Below, piece by piece: positions 14,506 through 20,720 of a stretch of DNA of 30,488 nt. Source of the DNA: a virus. How positions within the stretch are numbered: position 1 is the stretch's first letter; every line of letters begins with the position of its first letter. The DNA is taken from the IMG/VR virus record IMGVR_UViG_3300008217_000043, positions 1-30,488 of that record; one strand, 5' to 3'. The notes under the pieces were generated by a model that saw nothing but the letters and a program-made list of their open reading frames with translations, ran no database searches and had not been told where the DNA came from. The position numbers and the translations under genes were made by a program.

Positions 14506-15186
14506 ATGTATCACATGACTGTCAAAAGTAAGAATGCGAAAGTTGGTCCCATTCCAGTGACCACCTCTGCCGGGGCGACTTGTCCCACAGTCTGCCCTTT
14601 TAATAATGCTAATGAGGGCGGCTGCTACGCAGAGAGTGGTCCCCTGAAACTCCACTGGGACAAAGTGTCCCAAGGCGAGAGAGGTGATGATTGGTCTACC
14701 TTTATTAGTAAGGTCAAAGACCTACCTCCCTTGCAAAAGTGGAGACACAACCAAGCCGGGGATCTTCCCGGTGACAAGGTAAACCTTGACACTGATAAAT
14801 GTATAGAGTTAGCCAGAGCTAATGAAAATAAACGTGGGTTTACCTATACACACTACGATGTCCTGAATAATTGGGACAACAGGGTTACCGTTTACATGAT
14901 GAACAACATAGGTTTCACGGTAAACCTCTCGGCTAATAATCTTGATCATGCGGATGAGCTATATGATCTTGATGTTTTTCCTGTTACAACGGTCTTGCCA
15001 ATCGACCAGACAACTAACACCCGGACTGCCAAAGGCAGGAAGATTGTTGTCTGTCCTGCTACATACAAAGATGATATATCTTGTGCTGACTGTATGCTTT
15101 GCGAGAAACGTAACCGGAAGGTTATCGTGGGTTTCCCAGCTCACGGTACAGCAAAGAAGAAGGCCAGTCGAGTAGCATCGAGCTAA
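14506..15186 (+). CDS. Cysteine-rich phage protein resembling DUF7227
   Basis: This 226-aa protein has an N-terminal cluster ATCPTVCPF ending in GGCYAESGPLKLHW (Cys 26, 30, 40). A conserved-looking middle (LPPLQKWRHNQAGDLPG) follows, and a C-terminal cluster CPATYKDDISCADCMLCEK precedes VIVGFPAHG. These motifs match, from memory, a phage family annotated DUF7227, whose function is unknown. The arrangement of Cys groups suggests bound metal or an iron-sulfur cluster, possibly a radical or barrel-type enzyme, but no CxxxCxxC radical-SAM triad is clear. Hairpin H6 follows the stop directly. Confidence 0.78.
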   Translation: MYHMTVKSKNAKVGPIPVTTSAGATCPTVCPFNNANEGGCYAESGPLKLHWDKVSQGERGDDWSTFISKVKDLPPLQKWRHNQAGDLPGDKVNLDTDKCIELARANENKRGFTYTHYDVLNNWDNRVTVYMMNNIGFTVNLSANNLDHADELYDLDVFPVTTVLPIDQTTNTRTAKGRKIVVCPATYKDDISCADCMLCEKRNRKVIVGFPAHGTAKKKASRVASS

Positions 15187-15187
15187 C

Positions 15188-15238
15188 CTAATTAGTCTCC
15201 CTAGTAGAGTATCTTGCGATACTAGGGAGACGAATTAG
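15188..15238 (+). repeat. Dispersed hairpin H6 (class B, covarying stem)
   Basis: CTAATT/AATTAG, an A-G mismatch, then GTCTCCCTAGTA/TACTAGGGAGAC with the loop GAGTATCTTGCGA. Two stem positions differ from H4 on both arms so that pairing is kept, while the loop is identical. Confidence 0.95.
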
Positions 15239-15307
15239 TAAGTGCAATTTGGTCCTGAGCATGACCTTAAACTACTCGTTTAACTTAACCTAACCGAAAG
15301 AAGTGCT

Positions 15308-15592
15308 ATGCAAACTGTTATTATATATGAAGATAACCTCAAGCGAGAGGCTGGCTATAATCTCTGGATGGATGAGAAGATCGAGCGAAAGCGAGATAAA
15401 CTTGTTCCTTTTGGAAGCCGCACTGCCTTTGATAAATCTGTTGCCCTACATGCTCGGAGATTGTCTGCCGCTAATGGCGGAACAATCCGGGATTACATGC
15501 GCTTGATTGGTAATACAAGATTGCGTAGTAAGAATGTGGTTGACTTACCTGCTCAAAACAGGTACGACCAAGTTGTTTATCAGGATATGTAG
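15308..15592 (+). CDS. Small basic protein (94 aa), unknown function
   Basis: This 94-aa protein starts MQTVIIYEDNLKREAGYNLW and is Arg/Lys-rich (KIERKRDKLVPFGSRTAF). The upstream AGAAG is weak. It lies in a segment bounded by H6 and H7. A DNA-binding role would fit the charge, but no motif confirms this. Confidence 0.7.
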   Translation: MQTVIIYEDNLKREAGYNLWMDEKIERKRDKLVPFGSRTAFDKSVALHARRLSAANGGTIRDYMRLIGNTRLRSKNVVDLPAQNRYDQVVYQDM

Positions 15593-15602
15593 GAAAAGAA
15601 TC

Positions 15603-15767
15603 ATGCGAATCATGTATCTGCTCTATGTTATAGTCGGTATGATCGGCTTGTTCGTAAGTCTTGAAGGACTTGGGCTGATCTACGAGTCCCGACTAATCGC
15701 TCTGGGAACTTATACTATGTCTCTGGGTGGTTTTGCTTACGGTGTAATCAACACAATTCGGAACTAA
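15603..15767 (+). CDS. Small membrane protein (54 aa)
   Basis: The start is the ATG at 15603, preceded by AGGAAAAG. The 54-aa product has two likely membrane helices, MYLLYVIVGMIGLFVSL and LIALGTYTMSLGGFAYGVI, joined by a short polar loop (EGLGLIYESR). The location in the early arm suggests an inner-membrane-acting host-modifying protein (inference). Too small and too early for a confident holin call. Confidence 0.68.
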   Translation: MRIMYLLYVIVGMIGLFVSLEGLGLIYESRLIALGTYTMSLGGFAYGVINTIRN

Positions 15768-15773
15768 CTTACC

Positions 15774-15825
15774 CTAATCTAGCCCTCTAGTAGAGTATCT
15801 TGCGATACTAGAGGGCGAAGATTAG
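15774..15825 (+). repeat. Dispersed hairpin H7 (class B, covarying stem)
   Basis: CTAATCT/AGATTAG, then GCCCTCTAGTA/TACTAGAGGGC with the loop GAGTATCTTGCGA. The outer T-A to C-G change and the inner T-A to C-G change are both compensated. Confidence 0.95.
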
Positions 15826-15838
15826 AATGGAGAATGTG

Positions 15839-16009
15839 ATGACCTCAACCTACCGTGTGATCGAAGCCGATGTGTCCTTTCAGGATCTGATGGATGAAGG
15901 TCGGCTCTTTGAAGCTGAGATAGTTCGCCGAGGCGGACGGCTTGTCAAGTTTGAGATCGATGAGCCTGATTGTCTAACCACTATGCTGATGGAGGTCAAA
16001 GATGACTGA
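15839..16009 (+). CDS. Small protein (56 aa), unknown function
   Basis: The ATG at 15839 has GGAG six bases upstream, just after H7; an ATG at 15827 is less likely. The 56-aa product begins MTSTYRVIEADVSFQDLMDE and is acidic. It overlaps the next start by 8 nt. Confidence 0.7.
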   Translation: MTSTYRVIEADVSFQDLMDEGRLFEAEIVRRGGRLVKFEIDEPDCLTTMLMEVKDD

Positions 16010-16202
16010 ACTAAATAAAAGAGGACTGCCGAACATTATTGTTGAACAAGGCTCCGATATGGAGATCGCCGTTGGTGCTCTTGCTATTGAGGAATGGCTT
16101 GTGGATACTATTGGTCCCGAATGGTGGACTGAGATGTACCGGGGAGAGGTTCCTTGGGACGAGGTAATCAAACGCTACTGGAGAGTGAGAGGAATTAGCT
16201 AA
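16002..16202 (+). CDS. Small acidic Trp-rich protein (66 aa), unknown function
   Basis: This 66-aa protein begins MTELNKRGLPNIIVEQGSDM and has GPEWWTEMYRGEVPWDEVI. Start and stop both overlap neighbours (ATGACTGA and TAATG), so it belongs to a coupled run. No family is recognised. Confidence 0.72.
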   Translation: MTELNKRGLPNIIVEQGSDMEIAVGALAIEEWLVDTIGPEWWTEMYRGEVPWDEVIKRYWRVRGIS

Positions 16203-16351
16203 TGAGTCACGCAGGAAACGACGAGCTAAAAGAAAATATGTTCGAGCATCATTATAATCTTCTGGTAAACTCAGGTTGGCACAAGAATGCTTGGGAAACT
16301 ATCATAGAAGCTCGTGAGAGAGCTGAGAATGAGTGGTCCGAACGGAGTTGA
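16202..16351 (+). CDS. Small protein (49 aa), unknown function
   Basis: The ATG overlaps the previous stop (TAATG). The 49-aa product starts MSHAGNDELKENMFEHHYNL and continues with an amphipathic helix (WETIIEARERAENEWSER). The -35 of a promoter overlaps its stop. Its coupling to the previous gene supports it. Confidence 0.65.
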   Translation: MSHAGNDELKENMFEHHYNLLVNSGWHKNAWETIIEARERAENEWSERS

Positions 16352-16376
16352 CCTGTTGATCTGAGTATGTTATACT
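16348..16376 (+). promoter_or_regulatory. Strong sigma-70-like promoter, extended -10
   Basis: TTGACC (16348-16353), a 17-nt spacer and TATACT (16371-16376), preceded by TGT. The start would be near 16383, about 15 nt before an ATG with AAAGGAGG. It would drive the small-gene run from 16398. Confidence 0.75.
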
Positions 16377-16397
16377 ACACAAATAAAGGAGGTTTCT

Positions 16398-16574
16398 ATG
16401 GTGATGACCAAGCACGAATGGTCTGAAGATCAACGTCGGTTTTATGATGTTATGCCTACATGGTGGTGGTTTCCTGAGAAGAAGGAGAAACACTATGAAG
16501 ATTATAGAAAGGCAGCACTATGCAGCGAAGAAAGAAAACCACAGTGGGGCGATCCCACCATAGACATGGAGTAG
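16398..16574 (+). CDS. Small Trp-rich protein (58 aa), unknown function
   Basis: AAAGGAGG lies 8 nt before the ATG at 16398 and a strong promoter lies just upstream. The 58-aa product begins MVMTKHEWSEDQRRFYDVMP, has three consecutive Trp (TWWWFPEKKE), and is charged. It overlaps the next gene by 55 nt. Confidence 0.72.
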   Translation: MVMTKHEWSEDQRRFYDVMPTWWWFPEKKEKHYEDYRKAALCSEERKPQWGDPTIDME

Positions 16575-16690
16575 CTTCCCGAAATCCCTACGCTACGTCC
16601 CTTCGAAAGGGACAGTATAAGAAAAGGATCGTACCTTCAAGAAAGAAAGACATCAAACCGGAGATAGATTATGACAGAGAAGACATATAG
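16520..16690 (+). CDS. Small basic protein (56 aa)
   Basis: The ATG at 16520 follows AAAGG. The 56-aa product is very basic: MQRRKKTTVGRSHHRHGVAS, then RNPYATSLRKGQYKKRIVPS. The RNPYA..LR.G.Y..R..P pattern resembles short basic proteins common in phage early regions. Overlap with both neighbours (55 and 20 nt) is larger than usual, lowering confidence slightly. A nucleic-acid contact role is inference. Confidence 0.6.
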   Translation: MQRRKKTTVGRSHHRHGVASRNPYATSLRKGQYKKRIVPSRKKDIKPEIDYDREDI

Positions 16691-16877
16691 AGTTAAGGTA
16701 TACCGGACCGTCCATCAAAGAGCTTTTGTAGAGGTATCTACTGACATTGACCCGGAAGGTCAAGACTTCTACGATATAGTAGACGAGGAGGTCTTTCAAC
16801 TAGAGGACAATGAATGGGATACTATTGAGACTGACGGTTCGTGCTTCTTTGATATAGAAAATGCAAAGGAAGTCTAA
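16671..16877 (+). CDS. Small acidic protein (68 aa), unknown function
   Basis: GGAG precedes the ATG. The product begins MTEKTYRVKVYRTVHQRAFV, with a predicted beta-sheet start and an acidic C-terminal half. The stop overlaps the next start (TAATG). Confidence 0.72.
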   Translation: MTEKTYRVKVYRTVHQRAFVEVSTDIDPEGQDFYDIVDEEVFQLEDNEWDTIETDGSCFFDIENAKEV

Positions 16878-17128
16878 TGATCAAGAACGATGATAAAATG
16901 AAACAGGCTGAGGATATGATTAGAGGTGAGCTGAATCTGCTCTTGGAGGGAGCAAAGGAAGGCGACGAGCTTGAGATCGTGGCAGGTTCTCTCCGGGCTG
17001 TCTTCTCGTTTGCCTTTAGTAAGGCACCAATGGATATGCTTGCGATAAACCTGATCACATCTGTATTGAGTGCAACTATATCAGAAGTAACTCTTACTAA
17101 ACTGGAAGGACATTCCAATGGACATTAA
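16877..17128 (+). CDS. Small helical protein (83 aa), unknown function
   Basis: This 83-aa protein begins MIKNDDKMKQAEDMIRGELN and is almost entirely helical, with a hydrophobic second half (APMDMLAINLITSVLSATIS). AAGGAA precedes the ATG, which overlaps the previous stop. It overlaps the next gene by 11 nt. Confidence 0.72.
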   Translation: MIKNDDKMKQAEDMIRGELNLLLEGAKEGDELEIVAGSLRAVFSFAFSKAPMDMLAINLITSVLSATISEVTLTKLEGHSNGH

Positions 17129-17369
17129 TATACACAATGTAACCGAGATCGGAATGGAAGAAGAGCATTTCGATTGTCGTAATTTCTCTGTTATAACTAT
17201 ACGAATTGAAACCAAGGACCAAGGTTCAGTAGCTCTTAAGCTCTTCCATCCACAAGATAAGAACGTCTTGTTTAATTTTATAGACGGCTTTAACGCAACA
17301 ACTACTCAAGATAATAATGGAGATGTTATCAAGTTTGAACCTCAGATAGCATGGAAGGAGGTAGTATAA
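17118..17369 (+). CDS. Small protein (83 aa), unknown function
   Basis: This 83-aa protein begins MDINIHNVTEIGMEEEHFDC, with a mixed beta/alpha pattern. GGAAGG lies upstream. The stop overlaps the next ATG (TAATG). Confidence 0.7.
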   Translation: MDINIHNVTEIGMEEEHFDCRNFSVITIRIETKDQGSVALKLFHPQDKNVLFNFIDGFNATTTQDNNGDVIKFEPQIAWKEVV

Positions 17370-17605
17370 TGTTAGCTCCCGATTTTAGTACAGCACTAGA
17401 AGTTCGAAAGTTTCTGGAGAGTAACTCAGATATTTGGTATCGTCCTATGGTGGAGGAATATATAGAGCTATGTTGTGTTGGGGCGACTAAGCCGGTTGAG
17501 GAGTTCGACGATGAAGAGTTAGATGTAGAAGAACTTAATGGTTGGATTGAGCACGAGATGCAGTCACTAACAGAAGGATACGAAGAATGGCTATCGATAA
17601 ATTAA
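17369..17605 (+). CDS. Small acidic protein (78 aa), unknown function
   Basis: The ATG at 17369 is coupled to the previous stop and has GGAGG nearby, better than the ATG at 17351. The product begins MLAPDFSTALEVRKFLESNS and is strongly acidic in the middle (EEFDDEELDVEEL). Acidic small phage proteins sometimes mimic DNA, but nothing here proves that. Confidence 0.7.
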   Translation: MLAPDFSTALEVRKFLESNSDIWYRPMVEEYIELCCVGATKPVEEFDDEELDVEELNGWIEHEMQSLTEGYEEWLSIN

Positions 17606-17799
17606 CTGAGGAGATCCACCGTATAATGGAGGAGGGAAAGCGTTCCCGACTTCACGGTTGGACTATGCGTGACATAGTGAGTAAAATCACAGCCTCTTTC
17701 GGGGAGGATGCCGGAACAAAGGCTGAGGAATACATCATTAAACTTGCCGGATATCATCCGATCCGAGGCCGATACATCTCAACATCCAAGGAGGATTAA
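17587..17799 (+). CDS. Small helical protein (70 aa), unknown function
   Basis: This 70-aa protein begins MAIDKLTEEIHRIMEEGKRS and is helical and charged throughout. It overlaps the previous gene by 19 nt and ends directly before the next ATG. AGAAGG lies upstream. Confidence 0.7.
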   Translation: MAIDKLTEEIHRIMEEGKRSRLHGWTMRDIVSKITASFGEDAGTKAEEYIIKLAGYHPIRGRYISTSKED

Positions 17800-18039
17800 A
17801 TGATTGATGTTATGTATACTAAGGAGATGCCTGTCGATAAGCACGATAAGCCGTGCGGTTGGGTAAGTGAATCAGACTTACCTAGTGTTGGGTGGAAGAA
17901 GTTAACTCGGAAAGGTACACTAAATACCTATGACAGTGGCGTAAAGTATTTTCGAGTGAGAGACGAGAAGACAGGTACCCTTATCGAGGTGCCATTTGAT
18001 GGTGTTAAACTAATTGGACAGGAGGATGAAGATGTTTAA
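17800..18039 (+). CDS. Small protein (79 aa), unknown function
   Basis: AAGGAGG gives a clear start at 17800. The product begins MIDVMYTKEMPVDKHDKPCG, is beta-rich, and ends EDEDV. It overlaps the DUF932 gene by 8 nt. Confidence 0.72.
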   Translation: MIDVMYTKEMPVDKHDKPCGWVSESDLPSVGWKKLTRKGTLNTYDSGVKYFRVRDEKTGTLIEVPFDGVKLIGQEDEDV

Positions 18040-18940
18040 TAAAGATATAATTAACTTCAAGGTAGAGAAGGTGCCGCTCTATGTTGATCCCTACCACTCC
18101 TCTGGGGTGGTGGTCCCTGCAAGTATTGGAGTAGGTATTCAAAGAAAGAAACACCATGACTGGGGCATTCCTGAGTCGGCGGTAATGTTAGGTATTGTCT
18201 CTGATAACTATGAGGTCGTACAATATGGCGACATCGTTGAGCAGGTTGAGGAAGCCCTTACGATGTCTGGTATTGATATGACTGACGCTAACTTTGATAC
18301 CAATGTATATAATGGTGGAGCACAGCTTGAACTCCGGGCTAGGTTCCCGGCCCACGAACAGACCATAGATGGGCGAGGAGATAATGTTGTTCCTGAGTTC
18401 TGCTTTCGTACCAGTCATAATAGAACGTGGGCAAATAGTGGTATGATGGGTCTCTGGAGGTCCATGTGTTATAATACTTTGGTCAATGGAAATAAGCTAG
18501 CTTATATGTACGGTAGGCACACCAAGAATTTCGACGTGCCAACCTTTGCTGCCAAAGTTAAGGGAGCAGCAGAGTACATTGCCTCGGATGGTATGGATAC
18601 TATGAGGGCGTGGTATAATACTTCTGTGCAGAGAGATCAGGCTGTCGATCTATTTACCAAGACACTTGCATCTCGAATGGATAATGTTAAGCGTGAGAAG
18701 GTAGCTAATAAAGTTATGTTAAGTAACCTGATGAAAGTCTTTGATGAGGAAAACCGACACCTTCTTGGTAAGGGTGCTTACGAGAGCTACGGTCAGAGAG
18801 ATAGTGGTACACTCTGGACAGCTTATCAGGCTGCTACTTACTGGTCTACCCATACCGATAATCCAACAACCAAGGTATTCAGAGAAGATAAAGTACGGAA
18901 GATGTTAGCTTCTGATACTTGGCAACAGCTTGCAGCTTAG
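18032..18940 (+). CDS. DUF932 phage/plasmid-like protein
   Basis: This 302-aa protein starts at the ATG at 18032, six bases after GGAGG; a TTG at 18014 is too far upstream. The pattern of a beta-rich N-terminal half, the segment CFRTSHNRTWANSGMMGLWR, and a helical C-terminus matches the DUF932 family found in phages and plasmids. The biochemical role of the family is not established to my knowledge. It is the largest gene in the small-gene run and shares its transcript. The downstream neighbour starts 10 nt later. Confidence 0.8.
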   Translation: MFNKDIINFKVEKVPLYVDPYHSSGVVVPASIGVGIQRKKHHDWGIPESAVMLGIVSDNYEVVQYGDIVEQVEEALTMSGIDMTDANFDTNVYNGGAQLELRARFPAHEQTIDGRGDNVVPEFCFRTSHNRTWANSGMMGLWRSMCYNTLVNGNKLAYMYGRHTKNFDVPTFAAKVKGAAEYIASDGMDTMRAWYNTSVQRDQAVDLFTKTLASRMDNVKREKVANKVMLSNLMKVFDEENRHLLGKGAYESYGQRDSGTLWTAYQAATYWSTHTDNPTTKVFREDKVRKMLASDTWQQLAA

Positions 18941-18950
18941 GAGATTGAAG

Positions 18951-19127
18951 ATGGCTGAAGAACTTATCAAGTGGAACGACCCCGTTGACCTCACAATTAA
19001 GGAGTACGGGAGGCTTGGCGATGTCGTTGGCTCGTTGGTGATTGCTCAGTTCGATGATCAAGAAGAGTATCGGGAGGTCATCCATGAGCTTTTCAGGGGC
19101 TGGCTCCAGAGTGAGGAAGTTTCTTGA
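18951..19127 (+). CDS. Small acidic protein (58 aa), unknown function
   Basis: The start at 18951 has GGAG upstream; the frame open from 18930 lies in the DUF932 tail. The product begins MAEELIKWNDPVDLTIKEYG, is helical, and ends before a GC-rich hairpin. Confidence 0.7.
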   Translation: MAEELIKWNDPVDLTIKEYGRLGDVVGSLVIAQFDDQEEYREVIHELFRGWLQSEEVS

Positions 19128-19137
19128 TAAATAAATA

Positions 19138-19157
19138 GGGGTGGGTTCGCTCACCCC
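19138..19157 (+). terminator. GC-rich hairpin with TTCG loop
   Basis: GGGGTGGG and CTCACCCC form an 8-bp stem (one G-U) closed by a TTCG tetraloop. Only CTAACTTT follows, so it is a weak terminator or an mRNA-end stabiliser between two gene blocks. Confidence 0.5.
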
Positions 19158-19176
19158 CTAACTTTAAGAGGTAGAT

Positions 19177-19368
19177 ATGTCTAAGATAAAAAACTGGATC
19201 ATGGAAATGGAAGAGTTAATCTATGACGCTATTGAAAATGGAGCGAGTAATATTGAGGAAGTTACCTCACATGTTGAGAGTAATATGGATGTGGTTGATA
19301 AGCATTACGTTAATAAAGTATACGAGGAACTTAAAAAAGAGGAGCTACATCCTCGGATAGTTTTCTAA
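19177..19368 (+). CDS. Small acidic helical protein (63 aa), unknown function
   Basis: GAGG precedes the ATG. The product begins MSKIKNWIMEMEELIYDAIE, with helix-forming acidic repeats and a KVYEELKKEE segment. The helix pattern recalls a small winged-helix-like domain, but no match is claimed. Confidence 0.7.
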   Translation: MSKIKNWIMEMEELIYDAIENGASNIEEVTSHVESNMDVVDKHYVNKVYEELKKEELHPRIVF

Positions 19369-19383
19369 ATAGGAGGAAAATAA

Positions 19384-19575
19384 ATGTCATATATTATTAT
19401 TCAACACGATTTTATGGGGAGGTTTGAAGAAATAGATGCCATGATAGATGAAGAAGGTAAGGCATTAAAAACTTTCTCAACGGAGGAGGATGCTCGACTC
19501 TTCCTTCACCGTCATGGGCTGGAGGGTTTCGAGAGTGGTTTTCCATACCAGATCCGGGTAGGACGCCTTCATTAG
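19384..19575 (+). CDS. Small protein (63 aa), unknown function
   Basis: AGGAGG gives a clear start. The product begins MSYIIIQHDFMGRFEEIDAM with a beta-strand start, and contains STEEDARLFLHRHGLEGF. No family is recognised. Confidence 0.72.
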   Translation: MSYIIIQHDFMGRFEEIDAMIDEEGKALKTFSTEEDARLFLHRHGLEGFESGFPYQIRVGRLH

Positions 19576-19589
19576 TATGAAGTTTCTTG

Positions 19590-19618
19590 TTGACATTCCA
19601 GAAAGAAAGGTTTACAAT
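19590..19618 (+). promoter_or_regulatory. Consensus-like promoter overlapping the next start codon
   Basis: TTGACA (19590-19595), a 17-nt spacer and TACAAT (19613-19618). The -10 runs into the ATG at 19617, so a transcript from here would lack that start and serve genes from 19777 onward. It may be chance, because the two functions conflict. Confidence 0.45.
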
Positions 19619-19790
19619 GACAACACCTGAGGAGATAGAGGAGATACATCAGATACAAGAGCAACTTAGACAAGAGTTTCCTACTCACGTATTGAAGCAG
19701 ATCGATAGAGTTTTTCAAGAGTTAAGTGTACTACAAGAGCGTGTTACTCAATTAATTAAACTGATGGAGAGTAAAGATGTTAAAGGCTAA
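19617..19790 (+). CDS. Small coiled-coil protein (57 aa)
   Basis: The ATG at 19617 has AAAGG upstream. The 57-aa product, beginning MTTPEEIEEIHQIQEQLRQE, is one long helix with heptad-like Leu/Val spacing in its second half. It overlaps the following gene by 14 nt. Function unknown. Confidence 0.62.
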   Translation: MTTPEEIEEIHQIQEQLRQEFPTHVLKQIDRVFQELSVLQERVTQLIKLMESKDVKG

Positions 19791-20028
19791 TCTTACAATG
19801 AATCAAAATGTTAGTGAGTTAAAAGTTCTAAGAAAGCAAGTTAACCAACTTAAAATGCTTGTAGAAAATAAAAATATAGAAATTAAAAAGCTCCGAGAAG
19901 AGTTAGCTGACGTCAAACAAGATCGAAGTAACATGCTTTTATCATGGGCAGAACTAGATCATTATTATTCAAGAGACACCTATAAAAATATTACGAATGA
20001 GGATGAGGATGACAGCAAAGATATATAA
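19777..20028 (+). CDS. Coiled-coil protein (83 aa)
   Basis: GGAG lies upstream of the ATG. Residues 10-50 form a likely coiled coil (VSELKVLRKQVNQLKMLVEN), followed by an aspartate-rich tail. It overlaps the next start by about 20 nt. Two adjacent coiled-coil genes may form a heteromer (inference). Confidence 0.68.
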   Translation: MLKANLTMNQNVSELKVLRKQVNQLKMLVENKNIEIKKLREELADVKQDRSNMLLSWAELDHYYSRDTYKNITNEDEDDSKDI

Positions 20029-20179
20029 TTTCTCTGAACATCTTAAACAAAAGGACACCAAACTTAGGTTAGCTTATGGTTACTCCGAAGAGGTGTGGGA
20101 TCTTATAAAAGAAACTGGATACGATGTTTATGATCCTGAAGATATAGATCAGTTCTTCATGGATCTGGAGGAGGGATGA
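20009..20179 (+). CDS. Small acidic protein (56 aa), unknown function
   Basis: The ATG at 20009 is preferred over in-frame ATGs at 19997 and 20003 because GAGG lies six bases upstream. The product begins MTAKIYNFSEHLKQKDTKLR and has acidic DVYDPEDIDQFF. It is coupled to the next gene (ATGATG over the stop). Confidence 0.65.
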   Translation: MTAKIYNFSEHLKQKDTKLRLAYGYSEEVWDLIKETGYDVYDPEDIDQFFMDLEEG

Positions 20180-20364
20180 TGCCTAAGAATCTATGGCAAA
20201 AAGAACGAAGTGCTATCTTCCGTGATTTAGTACGTCAGTATAGTGAGGAAGGTTACAATAATAAAGAAGCCAAGCGGCTAGCTCGTCGGGAAGTCGAAGA
20301 GATTATGCTAGATAAGGATGACTTTGTAAATGAAATATGGAATGATCAGTTCGATGACTGTTAA
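20179..20364 (+). CDS. Small charged helical protein (61 aa), unknown function
   Basis: GGAGGAGGG supports a start at 20176 or 20179. The product begins MPKNLWQKERSAIFRDLVRQ and has KEAKRLARREVEEIML, a basic helix then an acidic end. No family is recognised. Confidence 0.68.
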   Translation: MPKNLWQKERSAIFRDLVRQYSEEGYNNKEAKRLARREVEEIMLDKDDFVNEIWNDQFDDC

Positions 20365-20563
20365 TCCTTGGAACTTAATGCTAAGGAAAGAACATGGTGA
20401 TGTGGTTATTGAAAATTTTAAAACGAGGAGAGAAGCACAGGAAGAAATCGAAAACAGAAGCTCAGTTACCTTACATCTTGGAACCAACCCTAAGGAAATT
20501 TATTATGTCAAGAGAGCAGGAAGGAAGAGATATTCTTCTGGAGGTTTACAAAATAGGGAGTAG
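20354..20563 (+). CDS. Small basic protein (69 aa), unknown function
   Basis: The ATG at 20354 overlaps the previous stop by 11 nt. The product begins MTVNPWNLMLRKEHGDVVIE and ends in a basic tail. It overlaps the next gene by 59 nt, and both have reasonable starts. Confidence 0.55.
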   Translation: MTVNPWNLMLRKEHGDVVIENFKTRREAQEEIENRSSVTLHLGTNPKEIYYVKRAGRKRYSSGGLQNRE

Positions 20564-20714
20564 AAAAAGTTTTCAACTATCCTTTAGAGATGAGTGGATG
20601 GCAATGGAGAAGGTAGAAAAAGTAGAGGCACTTGTTTCTATTGAAAAAGAGATCGCAGGAATTAGACGTGACATCTGTCAAGAAATGTTTGACTTTAGCA
20701 AAGGAAGGATGTAA
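20505..20714 (+). CDS. Small charged protein (69 aa), unknown function
   Basis: The ATG at 20505 follows AAGGAAA; the longer frame from 20394 overlaps the previous gene completely and was not chosen. The product begins MSREQEGRDILLEVYKIGSR and is helical (VEKVEALVSIEKEIAGIRRD). It precedes the primase-helicase by 6 nt. Confidence 0.58.
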   Translation: MSREQEGRDILLEVYKIGSRKSFQLSFRDEWMAMEKVEKVEALVSIEKEIAGIRRDICQEMFDFSKGRM

Positions 20715-20720
20715 GAAGTA

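Noticed and set aside
15603-15767. Holin call for the 54-aa membrane protein
   Set aside because: It has two helices but lies in the early block with no lysin nearby.
12372-15825. H elements as a CRISPR array
   Set aside because: Spacing is irregular (87 to over 1200 bases), genes lie between copies, and the repeats covary as stems instead of being identical.
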